Notes under the pieces: generated by a model
The model's input: only the letters and a program-made list of their open reading frames with translations
Told to the model about the DNA's origin: nothing
The model's database searches: none
From: Mangifera indica
Lineage: Eukaryota > Streptophyta > Magnoliopsida > Sapindales > Anacardiaceae
Reading direction: 5' to 3'
Assembly (NCBI RefSeq): GCF_011075055.1
Contig: NC_058147.1
Span: 4,588,001 to 4,652,000 of the forward strand
Length of the DNA stretch: 64,000 nt
Translations under genes and position numbers: made by a program
Part shown: one piece after another, positions 1-11,600 of the stretch
Layout: every line of letters begins with the position of its first letter
Position numbering within the stretch: the stretch's first letter is position 1

Positions 1-1005
1 GAAAATCACTGCCAGAATTTCTGTTATCGGTAGTTGAACAGCGATTATTACAGCTGATAACAAAGACGACCCACAAAATATCACACCTATTGCTCCAATG
101 AAGAAACATTGCCAGATTAATGCACTTCCCACCACCAAAATATAATACTTTGTTTCACCCAGCTCGAACTCTCTAGCTTCTCTTCCAATTACCTGCAAAA
201 ATAAATCAATTTTCCCGAATCTGGAAGTGCAAATATTTATTAATTTCGTTTTTGCAGGAAAGAGAAAGATAACTTACCTTGAAGTCATTATTAATTAGCA
301 TTCCCACAGTGCACACTGCTGTAGCAAACAAGCACATCACAATCTGAATCTCCAAAACAAGAGCATAGCTTAGTTCTTGTTTGGCCTTCTTGTACGACAA
401 CTCCACCAGCGGCAATATAAAGCCGTACAAAGCGGCCGCAGCGACTGTCATGAGAAACCCTAACAAATACTCCCTGTTTGATTCATTAGCAGGCCGATCA
501 CTGCTGGTATGTAGTGCTAAAATACCAGCTCCAACGGTTAACAGAAATATTGCATTTATTGAGTAAGAGGTAAACTTTTGTTTGACCAAAAGATATGCAA
601 AAGCTGCAGTAAAAGCCAACTGGGAAGCGATGATCAAAGAAGAAGTGGAAACCGGAAGACGAGCCACGCCATAAGCGTAGAGATAGTCGTCGAAGCCAGT
701 AAGCACGCCAATTACCGCTGAGGCAATGAACAACCGAGTTTTCATGAGGAAGAAGTTGGTGGGTGATGACCGGTTCTGGTTGCGGCGGCGATAAAAGTAA
801 CCTATGGTGATGGGGAGGAGAACAACCGGCCAAGCTCCGGTTTCAAGCCAGCTCGAGAACCAAACTCGGTTGCCCCCGTGGATGAAGTATAGACGCATAA
901 CTAGTGGACCGCCACAGTTGCCAATAGATAAGAAGATAACATTCAGAACAAAAGAGCTCTTTTCACGACGGTGCTGGGCTTACCAGCTGATTCCATCTCC
1001 GCCAT
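1..1005 (-). CDS. Purine permease (PUP1/PUP3-like), 3'-truncated by window edge, frameshift near N-terminus
   Basis: Plant purine permeases are plasma-membrane proteins of the drug/metabolite transporter type with about ten membrane spans; they take up purines, cytokinins and related bases with protons. The frame beginning [14 protein letters not shown] at 898 reads without a break to 278. A short intron (193-277; donor GTAAGT, acceptor TTTTGCAG) then joins in phase to 192-1, which reads [13 protein letters not shown] and ends mid-protein at ITEILAVIF. Family hallmarks are [55 protein letters not shown] and the intron after DFK. The expected start, [11 protein letters not shown] at 1005, is in another frame: it meets TGA at 943-945, while the family sequence [17 protein letters not shown] continues one base out of register. 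One base therefore seems to be missing in the run at 949-954. If this is real, the gene is broken or must start at 898 without its first membrane span; a sequencing error is equally possible. The C-terminus lies outside the window. Confidence 0.85.
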
Positions 1006-1094
1006 GTTACGAGTTTTGTGTCTGTGAATACTGAAAAGTTTTTACAATCAGTATATCCAAAAAAAACCCTAAATCCAAAAATAAGATGTGTCTC

Positions 1095-1104
1095 TATATA
1101 TATA
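1095..1104 (-). promoter_or_regulatory. Putative TATA box of the purine permease gene
   Basis: TATATATATA lies 90-100 bases upstream of the likely ATG at 1005, read on the minus strand. The spacing would leave a 5' leader of about 60 bases. It is a positional inference in AT-rich DNA. Confidence 0.4.
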
Positions 1105-2068
1105 GAAAACCCCCTAAAAATATAAACTGATTTGACATATAATATTATTTATTATATATTTATTTTAAATATATAAATAAATATTTTTTTATATATATTA
1201 TTATATTAGGACACATATTATAAGGATAATGAAAGGAAGTATGGTTTGGTTGGGATTGTGATGCAGAGGATTCCTCAGCCCAATCATATCTTCTTCTCTT
1301 TTAGTTGAACGGTAGGAGTTATATTTCTAGCGCTCTTTCAACTTTGTTGACTCGGAGTAGGACAGAAATAGAAGGTTGGATTGATTTTTACGCTAAGGAA
1401 CAAGTGTGATGATTTTTCTCCTTGCCTTTACTTTAAAGATTCTTTAAAGATGGTCACCCTTTTGGAATTAATTGCAGATTAAAGGATTTAATAAATATAT
1501 ATTATTCCGACCTAAATAATTAATATTTTATAAATAAGTCAAATTCTATGATGAAGAAATGTTGTGTTGAGTTTATATATGTATTTCTCATAGTTGAAAT
1601 TTTTTAGATAAAATTAATTAAATAATATGTGACTGTTTAAATTGTAAAAAATAAATATACTTAAAAGGGACAATTAAGGGTGTGAACACAATGATTAAAT
1701 GTGTAAGGCTGAGATCATTCAAACGAGCAGCGGTCCTTCCCAGTCGATGTTTAAAAAGGAGTTTTCCGATCTTTATGTAACATCTTTAATAAAGAAATTA
1801 AATTGTCAAAAGCCTTGTCAAATTATTGACGCAGTGTTCTTGATAATGGGATAAGTTGGTGACACCTTTGGTTTTGGCAGTGAATAATCCTTAGTCTTAT
1901 CCCTTCTACTCTGAGATCACGACAATGTTTCGTGTTTGCCTTCATACATAAATTAACAAAAAACTTGTATGTCAGAAATCGATGACAGCGTTATATCAGT
2001 TCTACGTACAAAATTTGTCTTCTCCAACGAAGATGAGTTCTAAAGAAACAAAAGATAAGTTTGGAGAG

Positions 2069-2386
2069 TAGAATTAGATTTAAATTAAATTTATTTGAGT
2101 TTGGGTTTAAGTTTAATTCAAACGAATCTAAAATGAGTCAATCTTGGTTGAGTTCGATTTATTCATCAAATTTTTTAATTAAAAATTTTGATACAAAACG
2201 ATATCGTTTTGATTAATATATATTAAAACGATATTATTTTAATAACAAAATAGTTTAAAATTTGAACACAAAATAAATCGAATCGAATTCAAATCGAGTT
2301 TAAGTTTAGTTTCACGAGTTCGAATTCAAGCTCAAATGAACTTGAACTCTACTTGATTTAGTTCAGTTTGAATTTAATCTTATTCA
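2069..2386. repeat. Old hAT-like MITE with central palindrome
   Basis: The ends TAGAATTAGATTTAAA and (reverse complement) TGAATAAGATTAAATT are imperfect inverted repeats. The centre holds AAAACGATATCGTTTTGAT, the same palindrome type as in the copies at 13442-13747 and 56228-56551. No target duplication is recognisable, so this is an older, diverged copy. Confidence 0.55.
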
Positions 2387-2429
2387 AAAGTGTTGGTTGC
2401 TAGAGACAGAAAGAGGAGAAAGAGCAAGA

Positions 2430-2649
2430 ATACAACTTTTTCAAAATTTAATAATAAAAGAAATTATTAATTTTTAAAATTTAATAAAACAAATAAAATT
2501 TATTTTTTAGTATCATTAATTAAATGGTTATTATATCTCAAAAATTAATAAATTTTAATAATTTATAAATAAATTTTTAAATTTTTAAAATTTTATCGAT
2601 GAAAGTTTTAGAATACACTCATCCTTGGGTGGGAATAAATTTTTTGACC
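2430..2649. repeat. Right-end fragment of the fold-back Mutator-like family
   Basis: The stretch CTTGGGTGGGAATAAATTTT followed by TGACC at 2620-2649 matches the right terminus of the family seen complete at 31847-32651. The flanking sequence to about 2430 has the A/T-rich subterminal character of the family. The left boundary is uncertain. Confidence 0.45.
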
Positions 2650-3161
2650 TTGTTATAAACCCTATTCATTTTGATAGTTACACCCAAGAATTTCCATATT
2701 ATTGGGTCAACAATTAGCTCGTAATAATTGTTAAATTAACATCATACATTTTTTCGGTCAGGGTAGTGAGGTTGCGTTATTTGATTTTGAATAAAAGTCC
2801 TAAAAAGAGTTATTTGATATCTACGAAAGTATTCTTAATTACGTTAGGATGACGATTATATAATTTGAAGTCATATATTAACTATACGAAGTTGTATATC
2901 CTAAAAAGAGCTCATACTTGGAAGCATATGCGAAAGTCTCAAATATTACATAAAACTTCAATACTCAACATTTAAATTAAAACATAATTCAAAAAATGTA
3001 TAAAATGTGTGACGCGCATTACACAATCATACTAGAAACATTGCATAGAAATAACAATACATGAAATAATTAATTTCATGGCATAATACCTCATGCATTC
3101 CCTCCTTTAATAAGAGAGCTCCCTCGTAGTCACCATTCATATCATATTTGTAAAGAGTAAT

Positions 3162-3305
3162 ACTATGTGTATACAAATGTATACATACTCATATGTGTCA
3201 TCATATGATTGATTATTATTTTATTCTTAATTCAAAATCATCTAATCACATGATGACACATATAAATGTGTACATATTTATGTATTCAAAATGGATACAC
3301 ATAGT
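3162..3305. repeat. Palindromic MITE, ACTATGTGTAT family
   Basis: This 144 bp element begins ACTATGTGTATACAAATG and ends in the inverted counterpart ATGGATACACATAGT. Its interior contains CATATGTGTCATCATATGAT and TTCTTAATTCAAAATCATCT, which recur inverted in the copy at 17243-17397. It has no coding capacity. Confidence 0.75.
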
Positions 3306-4146
3306 TTTATTGATTTGTAAAATATAAAAAATTTGAATTATTTGTTTGAGCATTTGATTCAGTTGTACTATGACAATAAAGATATATATGATATTGCATA
3401 TAATCTTGCAGAATAGGATTGTATTAAACATATAGAGATGGACAAATTATTTTTCAATAAAACTATATATATCCAATTAAATATCTATATAATATATCAT
3501 TATGTAATAAAATAATTTTTAATTAATAATAAAATAATACTTTTAATTAAATATTTGAAATTAAATACACATAATCTTGCTTATTTTCCATAAAGGGGAA
3601 ATTCAATGGGAAAATTTTGGAGCTATCTAATATTTTACCCTATGATTGATATTCTTACCAAAAAAAAGTTTCAAATAGATTATTGTCAAACTTGTTAGAA
3701 CAAATTAAACATAACCAACTTAAAAGATAACATTATGATTGAAATTAATTTTATGAATATCCCCTTGTGTAAATATGATTAGATAGACAAAATTTTCACC
3801 AAGGGAAATTTGAACGGCGGATTTTATAAATTTTAGTAATTTTTTTAATAATTATATTTTTAAGATAAAAATAAAATTATTTTTAATTAATATAATAAAT
3901 AATATATAAAATATTTCAAAATAATTAAATTTAATAATATTTAATTAAAATAATATATTAATATTTTTTGTCGTCGTTTATTAAACATATTACTTATTTA
4001 TAATTATCAATTTTTATTAAATCTTACTAATTTAATCAAAAATAGGCATTCGGCCTAGTCGATTTAGCGGTTCTACAGTAAAGCAACAACAACATGACTC
4101 GTTTCCTACTCCTCGCTCCGGTCAAACTTGAGTCCCGAGATTGCAC

Positions 4147-7100
4147 ATGGGAAGTATGGAAGGTGGGAACCCTCTATTACTCTCAAGCCCAGAACAAAAT
4201 GACTTACAAGAAGAATCGACCAAAGATAATGATCTCATCAACAAAACATGGACGGAATCAAAGAAATTATGGCAAATTGCAGGGCCCTCCATCTTCAGTC
4301 GCCTATCAATGTTTTCCATGACTATAATAACTCAAGCTTTCGCTGGCCACCTCGGTGATCTCAATCTTGCTGCCATTTCCATTGTCACTACTGTAATTAT
4401 CTCCATCTGCTTCGGCTTCTTGGTAAGCAATCCAAGCTTTTTCTTTTCATTTCAATTAAATTGTTCTGTTTTTTAATCCTTTACTTCTACCATTTTAGTT
4501 AGGCATGGCGAGTGCGCTGGAGACATTATGCGGCCAAGCTTGTGGAGCCAAGCAGTACCACATGCTAGGGTTATATATGCAACGATCATGGATCGTTCTG
4601 TTCATATGTTCGATTTTGTTGATACCCATGTTTGTTTTTGCATCTCCATTTTTGAAGCTCATTGGTCAGTCAACAACATTGGCGGAGCAAACCGGTATTG
4701 TTGCTATTTGGTTGATACCACTTCACTTGAGCTTCCCTTTTCAGTTCACTTTGCAGAGGTTCCTGCAGTGCCAATTGAAGACCGCAGTTATTGCTTGGGT
4801 TTCTGGTGTTGCCCTCTTGGTCCATGTGATTGTGAGTTGGGTTTTTGTTTATAAACTGAGAGTTGGAATTGTTGGAACTGCTATCACACTTGACTTTTCA
4901 TGGTGGTTATCGGTTTTAGGACTTTTCTGCTACAGTGTTTGTGGTGGGTGTCCTCAGTCTTGGACTGGTTTCTCTAATCAAGCCTTTGTTGGGCTTTGGG
5001 AATTTCTTAAACTCTCTGTGGCTTCTGGGGTTATGCTATCGTATGTGATTGCTTACCATAGGTTTAATGAATTTTGAATTTGTTAACATTGAAAAAAGAT
5101 TGATTACGTTTGTCTTTTTTATGATTATTTAGGTTGGAAAACTTCTATTATAGAGTGTTGATCATAGTTTCAGGTTATATGCGTAACAGTGAAGTAGCTG
5201 TTGATGCCCTTTCAATCTGGTTGGTTCCTAGTCCCGAATTTTGTTTCTATTGTTTCATTTCTTTGTTTTTAAAATCTATGGTTTGCCCGTTGAAATTTTT
5301 AGTTCCTCTAAATTTTTAATTCTCTTGGCAGCATTGCTATATATGCCTGGGAATCCATGGTTCCTCTAGGATTTTTGGCTGCCACTGGGTATGTTACTGA
5401 TCGTAAGCTCCACTCCCTTTTCTCTCAAACTCTCCAAATTATCCACTATAATTTGTAATAAATGTACAGGAAGAATTAAGGGTATAGGAATAATGTCTCA
5501 ATATCTCATAATAGGTAGTAATTTTATCAGAACATTGAAGACAGTCCATTCAGCACACAACTCTAACAATAATTAAGCCTCATGCGTTTCTCTTGAATGA
5601 ATTTGATTGCATATGAACTGTAGGAGTTGCGGGCTAAGGACAAACATTATTTATGGTTTGAAGTGAATCTCAACATGGTCCAGAAAAGTGGAGAACGTGG
5701 ACAAACATTATCTATTGTATATGTTTGGGATGGATTAGGCACATACCTACTCCAAAACACTGAAACCTGTAGAACTTTTACTTAGTAAATTTGGACGCCA
5801 GTGTGTTTGAATTAAGATAAACAATCATTTTTAAGGTTTTAAGGTCAAAATACATTCTAAGAAGTTTATTAATTTGATTGAGTTTGTCTTCACTGAATGT
5901 CTTAGTACATGATACCCATTTTCTTTTCCTACCAAGCCTTCTTGACTGATTCTATGGAACTGCACATTGTGGTTAGTCAATGACTCTTCAAGTTCCTACT
6001 AAAAATTCATAGTCAAACAGAAAATCAGTTGTTGAATAGAATTTTTTTTGACTATATTTTCCAATTCCCATTTATTTTTGGGATTAAAGGCTATTCATCT
6101 AGGGAGAGAATAAACTGTAGACTCATCAAGTTTTCCCCTTCTTGCTTGATAATAAGGTTTGACTTCTTTATCCAGAGTACGTGTGGCAAATGAGCTTGGT
6201 GCCGGAAATGCAAATGGCACAAAATTTGCCACCATTGTGTCATTGCTGTACTCCCTCTTGGTTGGACTTTTTTTTTGGCCAGTTGTTATGGCCATCCCTG
6301 GGAAGCTTGCAATGATTTTTACCTCAACCTCTGCTGTTATTACTATGGTCAATGAACTGGCACTTTTACTGGCATGCACTATTCTCCTCAGTTGCATTCA
6401 ACCAGTTCTTTCGGGTGAGAAGATCAAATTTATCTTTCCACAACATTCACAAATTTTAATCTTTTGGTATGGTATCGTGACTATGTCTTTTTGCAGGCGC
6501 AGCAATTGGATCTGGTTGGCAAGCTTTAGTGGCACTTATCAATATTGGTAGTTACTACCTGGTTGGAGTGCCTCTTGGGGTTTTGTTGGGTTGGTTGCTC
6601 CAATTTAATATCAAGGTAAGCACAATTGCATCTTCACAATCAGTCAAGCACATTATGATATCATTTTTAAGGAGAACAAGGCCATCTATCTGAAGTTTGT
6701 ATCCTGATTTTTGCATCCAAAGCATCGTGTCATTTATTTAAAGTTAGACATCATATAACCATAAAATCACAGAATCCCCATGGAAAAATTATTGCCACAA
6801 CACTCATGAGGTGTGATGAAACTTATTTCTGACTTCAGAATTCTCTAATCTGCTATGCCATGTTGTTGTTACTAAGCATAGCTTATGATGTGCTTCTGAA
6901 TTCCGTTTAAAAAAAAAAAAATGTGGTGACTGAAAGTTCTTTGGGGTTGTTTGTATGTTTGTCTACAAAGCATTCATTCAATCTCTGATTTGTAGTAAAA
7001 TGATATAAGCAGGGCATCTGGGCAGGAATGATATGTGGAACTGTGGTTCAAACATTGATACTAACTATCATCACCATGAAATTGAATTGGGAAAAAGAGG

Positions 7101-7245
7101 TAAACTCCAATTCTTGTTACTTTCAAACACACACATAAAGCTCTTTCTATTTAAAGGAAGTTAATTTTTATTGCCGTTGAAATAATATTTACAGGCAGAA
7201 AAGGCTCGGATCCATATGTCTAATGAGGCAGCCTCTTACAGATAA
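4147..7245 (+). CDS. MATE efflux transporter (DTX27-like), first tandem copy
   Basis: Plant MATE/DETOXIFICATION proteins are 12-span secondary transporters that export organic cations, flavonoids, hormones or xenobiotics using H+ or Na+ gradients. Eight exons join in phase: 4147-4422, 4499-5040, 5133-5219, 5332-5388, 6176-6414, 6497-6615, 7013-7099, 7195-7245, giving 485 residues with TAA. That is a normal length for the family. Hallmarks in order are [65 protein letters not shown], the [20 protein letters not shown] motif opening exon 5, and QPVLSGAAIGSGWQALVA. ATG 4147 is chosen because MGSMEGG resembles the start of the downstream copy. The exon 3 donor (GTTGGT) is weak, but position and phase match the tandem copy. 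The substrate cannot be told from sequence. I see no lesion. Confidence 0.93.
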
Positions 7246-8280
7246 ATTTAATTTTGCAAAGCCTAAGCACATTCAGGCGTGTTAAGAAGGAATAATTTCC
7301 TTTTTGTCTTGGAAAAACTACTGTGGCAATTCTTTAAAAGATTAGTATTTTGTAGGGATGTTTAATTTATTTTTATATTTAAAATATTTAAATTTATATT
7401 CCCTTATATACGAAAAATATTTTTATTTTGTTATTCTACCTATCATTTGGGAGTGGCATCCAGCGATTTATTAGTTATGAAATTTAATGCTGGCGAAAAG
7501 ATCTAGATTAATTACATGAGACAGGTCAAATTACTTTGTAAAATCAAATTTCAATTTGCTCTACAAATTTATTACTAAAATCAGAGCTTCATTAATTGGA
7601 GGATAAATTACAAATATTATCTGATAGTGATTCGTAAATAAAAAATAAAATTATATGTTATATAAATTAAAATAATAATTTATAATTAACTGACGTGTGA
7701 TAATGCATGACTTAATTACGCAAGTAATGACCTCAGCCGTTGCACTGACCATTTACGCCTCTTCATTATTAGACCATCTGATGGAATCTGCCAAATCCAA
7801 GCTTCAAATTGTAGCCATAGGTTACTGCCCAACTGGATCCTAGTATTATTTTAGTAAAAATTATACAGGTTAGACCTAGCTAATTCAACCATAACTGGTG
7901 CTTCATTTTTGGTTTCAAACCAACGCTGACTTTCTGGGTTACAGTTTTTTTTTTAATCCATTGCATAATTTTTCATTCATTAAAAATTATTTATTATAAG
8001 GAGTACAATAGACAAGATAGAAATTCTGGAATTTAGGACCCGTCGAATGACAATAGCCATGACCTCAAGAACTCAACCACCATTCTTGTATAATGGCTTT
8101 CCACCAGATTGTCAACCCAGAGACATTTTTGCTTTCATCCTTGACTGATTTATTGCAGAGTTTGACTCTTAATTTCCTTTTGAACAAAATATAAAAACAT
8201 TTTACGGCTCTTTAATTGTTTTTAATTTTCAGGAAATTGACCAGAAATAACCAGTCTTCATGCATGAATCATGTGATGCC

Positions 8281-8290
8281 TATATATAAA
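8281..8290 (+). promoter_or_regulatory. Putative TATA box of second MATE gene
   Basis: TATATATAAA sits in comparatively less AT-rich surroundings, 360 bases upstream of the ATG at 8650. This would imply a leader of over 300 bases, so it is only a candidate. Confidence 0.3.
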
Positions 8291-8562
8291 ACAGTTTTCT
8301 CATTTATCTTTTTACTTTTGTAACAAAACTGCATTGATTGTTCTTATTCGATTGCCTTAATTGTATGAAGTAATATAAAATTTGCCAACTACTCTTCCAC
8401 GCCGCTTGGAGTGTTCAAATAAAGATTGAACTTTGAAATTATGGTTCAAGTTCTATGTGGTGGATTGTTAAAGTATATGATATGATATAAGTACATGTTC
8501 AGAAGCAACCAGTTGACGAAATTTACTTGTCTTTTCACACCTCTAGTTCTCAGTATCTGAAA

Positions 8563-8589
8563 GCTTAGGCTTAGGCTTAGGCTAAGGCT
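8563..8589 (+). repeat. Short (CTTAGG)n-type hexamer repeat
   Basis: About four tandem hexamers lie about 60-85 bases upstream of the second MATE start codon, probably in the 5' leader. The unit resembles TTAGGC but the tract is far too short to be telomeric. Confidence 0.6.
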
Positions 8590-8649
8590 CAGCCTCCCCT
8601 CTTTATTCAGAAACCAAGACAAGATAGTTAAAGCATTGAAACGTGTGTT

Positions 8650-11600
8650 ATGGGTAGCATTGAGAGGGATGCAGATCCCAATCAGCCTTTGTTGAGGGAC
8701 GTAGCGGTAGCTGGAGATCATGATGACCAAGACAATGAAAAGTTATCAATAAGAGTCTGGATTGAATCGAAGAAGCTATGGCGGATCGTTGGCCCGGCAA
8801 TATTCAGCCGGATTTCAGCCTTCACCATGAACATCATCAGCCAAGCATTTGCCGGACACCTTGGTGAAGTTGAACTAGCAGCTTTATCCATAGCCAACAC
8901 TGTAATTGTTGGCTTCAATTTCGGCCTTCTGGTAATAAACTCAACTCTCCCTATTCATCTATCTAAACCCACTGATCTTTTTCGTTCTCTCATTTAACAT
9001 TTGTGCTTGATTTTCTGGGTTCTGAAAACTAGCTTGGAATGGCAAGCGCATTAGAGACACTTTGCGGCCAAGCTTTTGGAGCCAAAAGATACCACATGTT
9101 AGGCATTTACATGCAAAGATCATGGATTGTACTTTTCCTATTCTGCTTCTTGCTATTACCAGTTTACGTTTTTGCAACCCCAATTCTGAAATGGCTGGGT
9201 CAGCCAGACGACGTCTCAGAGATGTCAGGGGTAGTTGCTGTGTGGTTGATACCACTGCACTTCAGTTTTGCTTTTCAGTTTCCAGTGCAGAGGTTCCTGC
9301 AGAGCCAATTAAAGAACCAGATAATTGCTTGGGTATCATTTGTAGGACTGTTGGTGAATATATTCACCAGCTGGCTGTTCGTTTACGCACTAGATCTTGG
9401 TGTTATAGGGGCGGCTATTGCATTGGATATCTCTTGGTGGGTGTTGTTTTTCGGATGTTTCGGTTATGCTGCTTTGGGTTGGTGTCCATTAACATGGAAA
9501 GGCTTCTCTATGCAAGCCTTTTCTGGCCTTTGGGAATATACCAAACTCTCCATAGCTTCTGGGGTCATGTTATGGTAGTAGTCTCTCTCTCTTCTTGGTG
9601 CAGTTACGTTACGTTTACAAATTCCTAGCCAAAAATTTTGACATATGGTTTTGTTATTGATGCAGCTTGGAAAATTGGTACTACAGAATATTAATATTGA
9701 TGACTGGACATTTATCAGATGCGACAATAGCTGTGGATGCCTTATCAGTGTGGTATAAATATAATTTTATTCAATTTTTCCCTTTCTTATTTAACATAAT
9801 AAAGTTGCTTGAAACTAACTGATTTTACTGCGATTTATTTATGTAGCATGAGTATTAACGGATGGGAAATCATGATTCCTCTTGCTTTCTTCGCTGCTAC
9901 CGGGTATTGTTTCTCTTTTCATCTTAAATCTAGCATTTGTTCATTGATGTACATCCACTAATACTCTCATATGATGAAAAGCATTTAGCATTAATGGCGG
10001 GGCCAAAGGACTATTTCCCACCCAAGTTTAGGTGCATTTTTTAAGTCATATTTATGAGGTTTGAAAAACTCTAAGTCTTATTTATATCGTGATTGTTGTT
10101 AAAATTTTCTAGTAGAGGTATAGATAAAATCATCTTTTTATTAATAATATTAAAAAAATATAATTTTTTTTTTTTGTAATTTTAAAAACTAACAACTTTA
10201 CCTTTACTTAAAGTTTTCTAATTTTAAAAAATCATATTTTTCTCTCAAATTTTTTTTTCACCTCTCCGACACCGACGACCTACCCTCCCCATCCTAAACC
10301 GTTGATCAACACATGTAAATAAATTTAGAATAGATTTTTTTATTAGAGATGAAGAGATTCAACAAAATCTGGGTGAAGAAATTCTAGATTTCTTCATCGA
10401 CGAGAAGATTCAGAGCCTAGATCTCTTTGTCAACTCTTTTCGTCAAATATCTTCATTGATAAAGAGACTCTATTATCGTCTTTTCTATTAGTCAGAGAAA
10501 ATAACTGGAGGTAAAAAAAAATTCTAAGGTTTTGAAGGGAGAGGAAAAATATGATATTTTAAAATTAAAAAACTTTCAAAGTAAGATGTTAGTTTTTAAA
10601 AGTTATTTGTAAAAAAATAATAAATTTTATAATTTTTTTAATATTATTAATAAAATAATAATTTTATTTTTTTTAAACCAAAAATTTTGGCCATAATTAA
10701 TGAATAGACAAGGCTTCAAAATTTTCGAACTCCTTATATGTGAGTTTGGAATAACACTACTTTGGCCTAATGGCGGCTAATACGTCTGCAATCTCATAAT
10801 TAGCTTTGATGAAGATTGGCTGTACTACTGCTTTCAATTATTACTGGTTGGCACTGTTTGATGTTGAATCGAAGCTAGTCCAACTAGCAGACAAACAAAA
10901 TTAATTAAGCGAATGAAATTAAGGCCAAACGACTATTTCCCACCTAAACTATGATAAATTGTTAAAGGTTTTTTTATTAACTATGATAATATTGTTTATC
11001 CACATATAAGTAATTAAAATTAATGATAATGAAGTAAAAATTGTTATTTTATCTATAATATTAAAAATAAACAAAAATATAATATATTTTTACTTCTTTA
11101 AACTTTAAAAACTAAAATTTTTTCTCAACTTAAGTTTTAAAAAATAACAGTTTTACCTTAGGGTTTTGTTTTGAAATCTTCGGTGACATCTTCGGCTCTA
11201 TTGTCGATGGTCTCTCCCTCTCGAAGCATCCTCTCCTTTTAACAATCTCTTTCCTCCCATTTAGACACCCGATCGACATCAGAAAAGTTTTGAGAGATGA
11301 AGAACTTCGTCTTCCCAGACGTCTTCTTCTAGGAAGACAATCGTCTTCCCAGAAGTCTTCTTCTGAGAAGACGACTGTCTTCCCAGACGAAAACGACAAT
11401 TTTGTCTTCATCTGGAAAGACGAAGACCCGACGAAGTTCTTTGTCTCCTAAGGCTTCTTCGACACCGATCAGATGTCCAAATGGGAGGAAAGAGATCGTC
11501 GGAAGGAGAGGATGCTTCAGAAGGGAGAGGTCATCGGCAATGGAGCTAGAGATGTCGCCGACGATTTCAAAACGAAACCCTAGGGTGAAACTACCATTTT

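Larger units (their letters stand above)
1105..4146. other. Intergenic spacer between purine permease and first MATE gene
   Basis: This is AT-rich spacer without a credible coding region. It holds an old hAT-like element (2069-2386), the right end of a fold-back Mutator-like element (to about 2649) and a palindromic MITE (3162-3305), each listed separately. The stretches 1105-2068, 2650-3161 and 3306-4146 show only long A/T runs; no clear TATA box was recognised for the MATE gene that follows. Confidence 0.7.
7246..8649. other. Spacer between the two MATE genes
   Basis: This holds the 3' flank of the first MATE gene and the presumed promoter and leader of the second. No other coding region is supported. 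A TATA-like site lies at 8281-8290 and a short hexamer repeat at 8563-8589. Otherwise it is AT-rich without recognisable repeats. Confidence 0.65.

Noticed and set aside
4141..4146. Upstream start MH for the first MATE protein
   Set aside because: The codon is TTG; ATG 4147 gives the family-like MGSMEGG start, parallel to MGSIERD in the second copy.
8563..8589. TTAGGC-like hexamers as an interstitial telomere repeat
   Set aside because: There are only about four units, and plant telomeres are TTTAGGG; this is a short simple repeat in a gene leader.
9062..9628. 188-residue alternative frame over MATE exon 2
   Set aside because: It is a shadow of the conserved MATE frame and lacks any domain.
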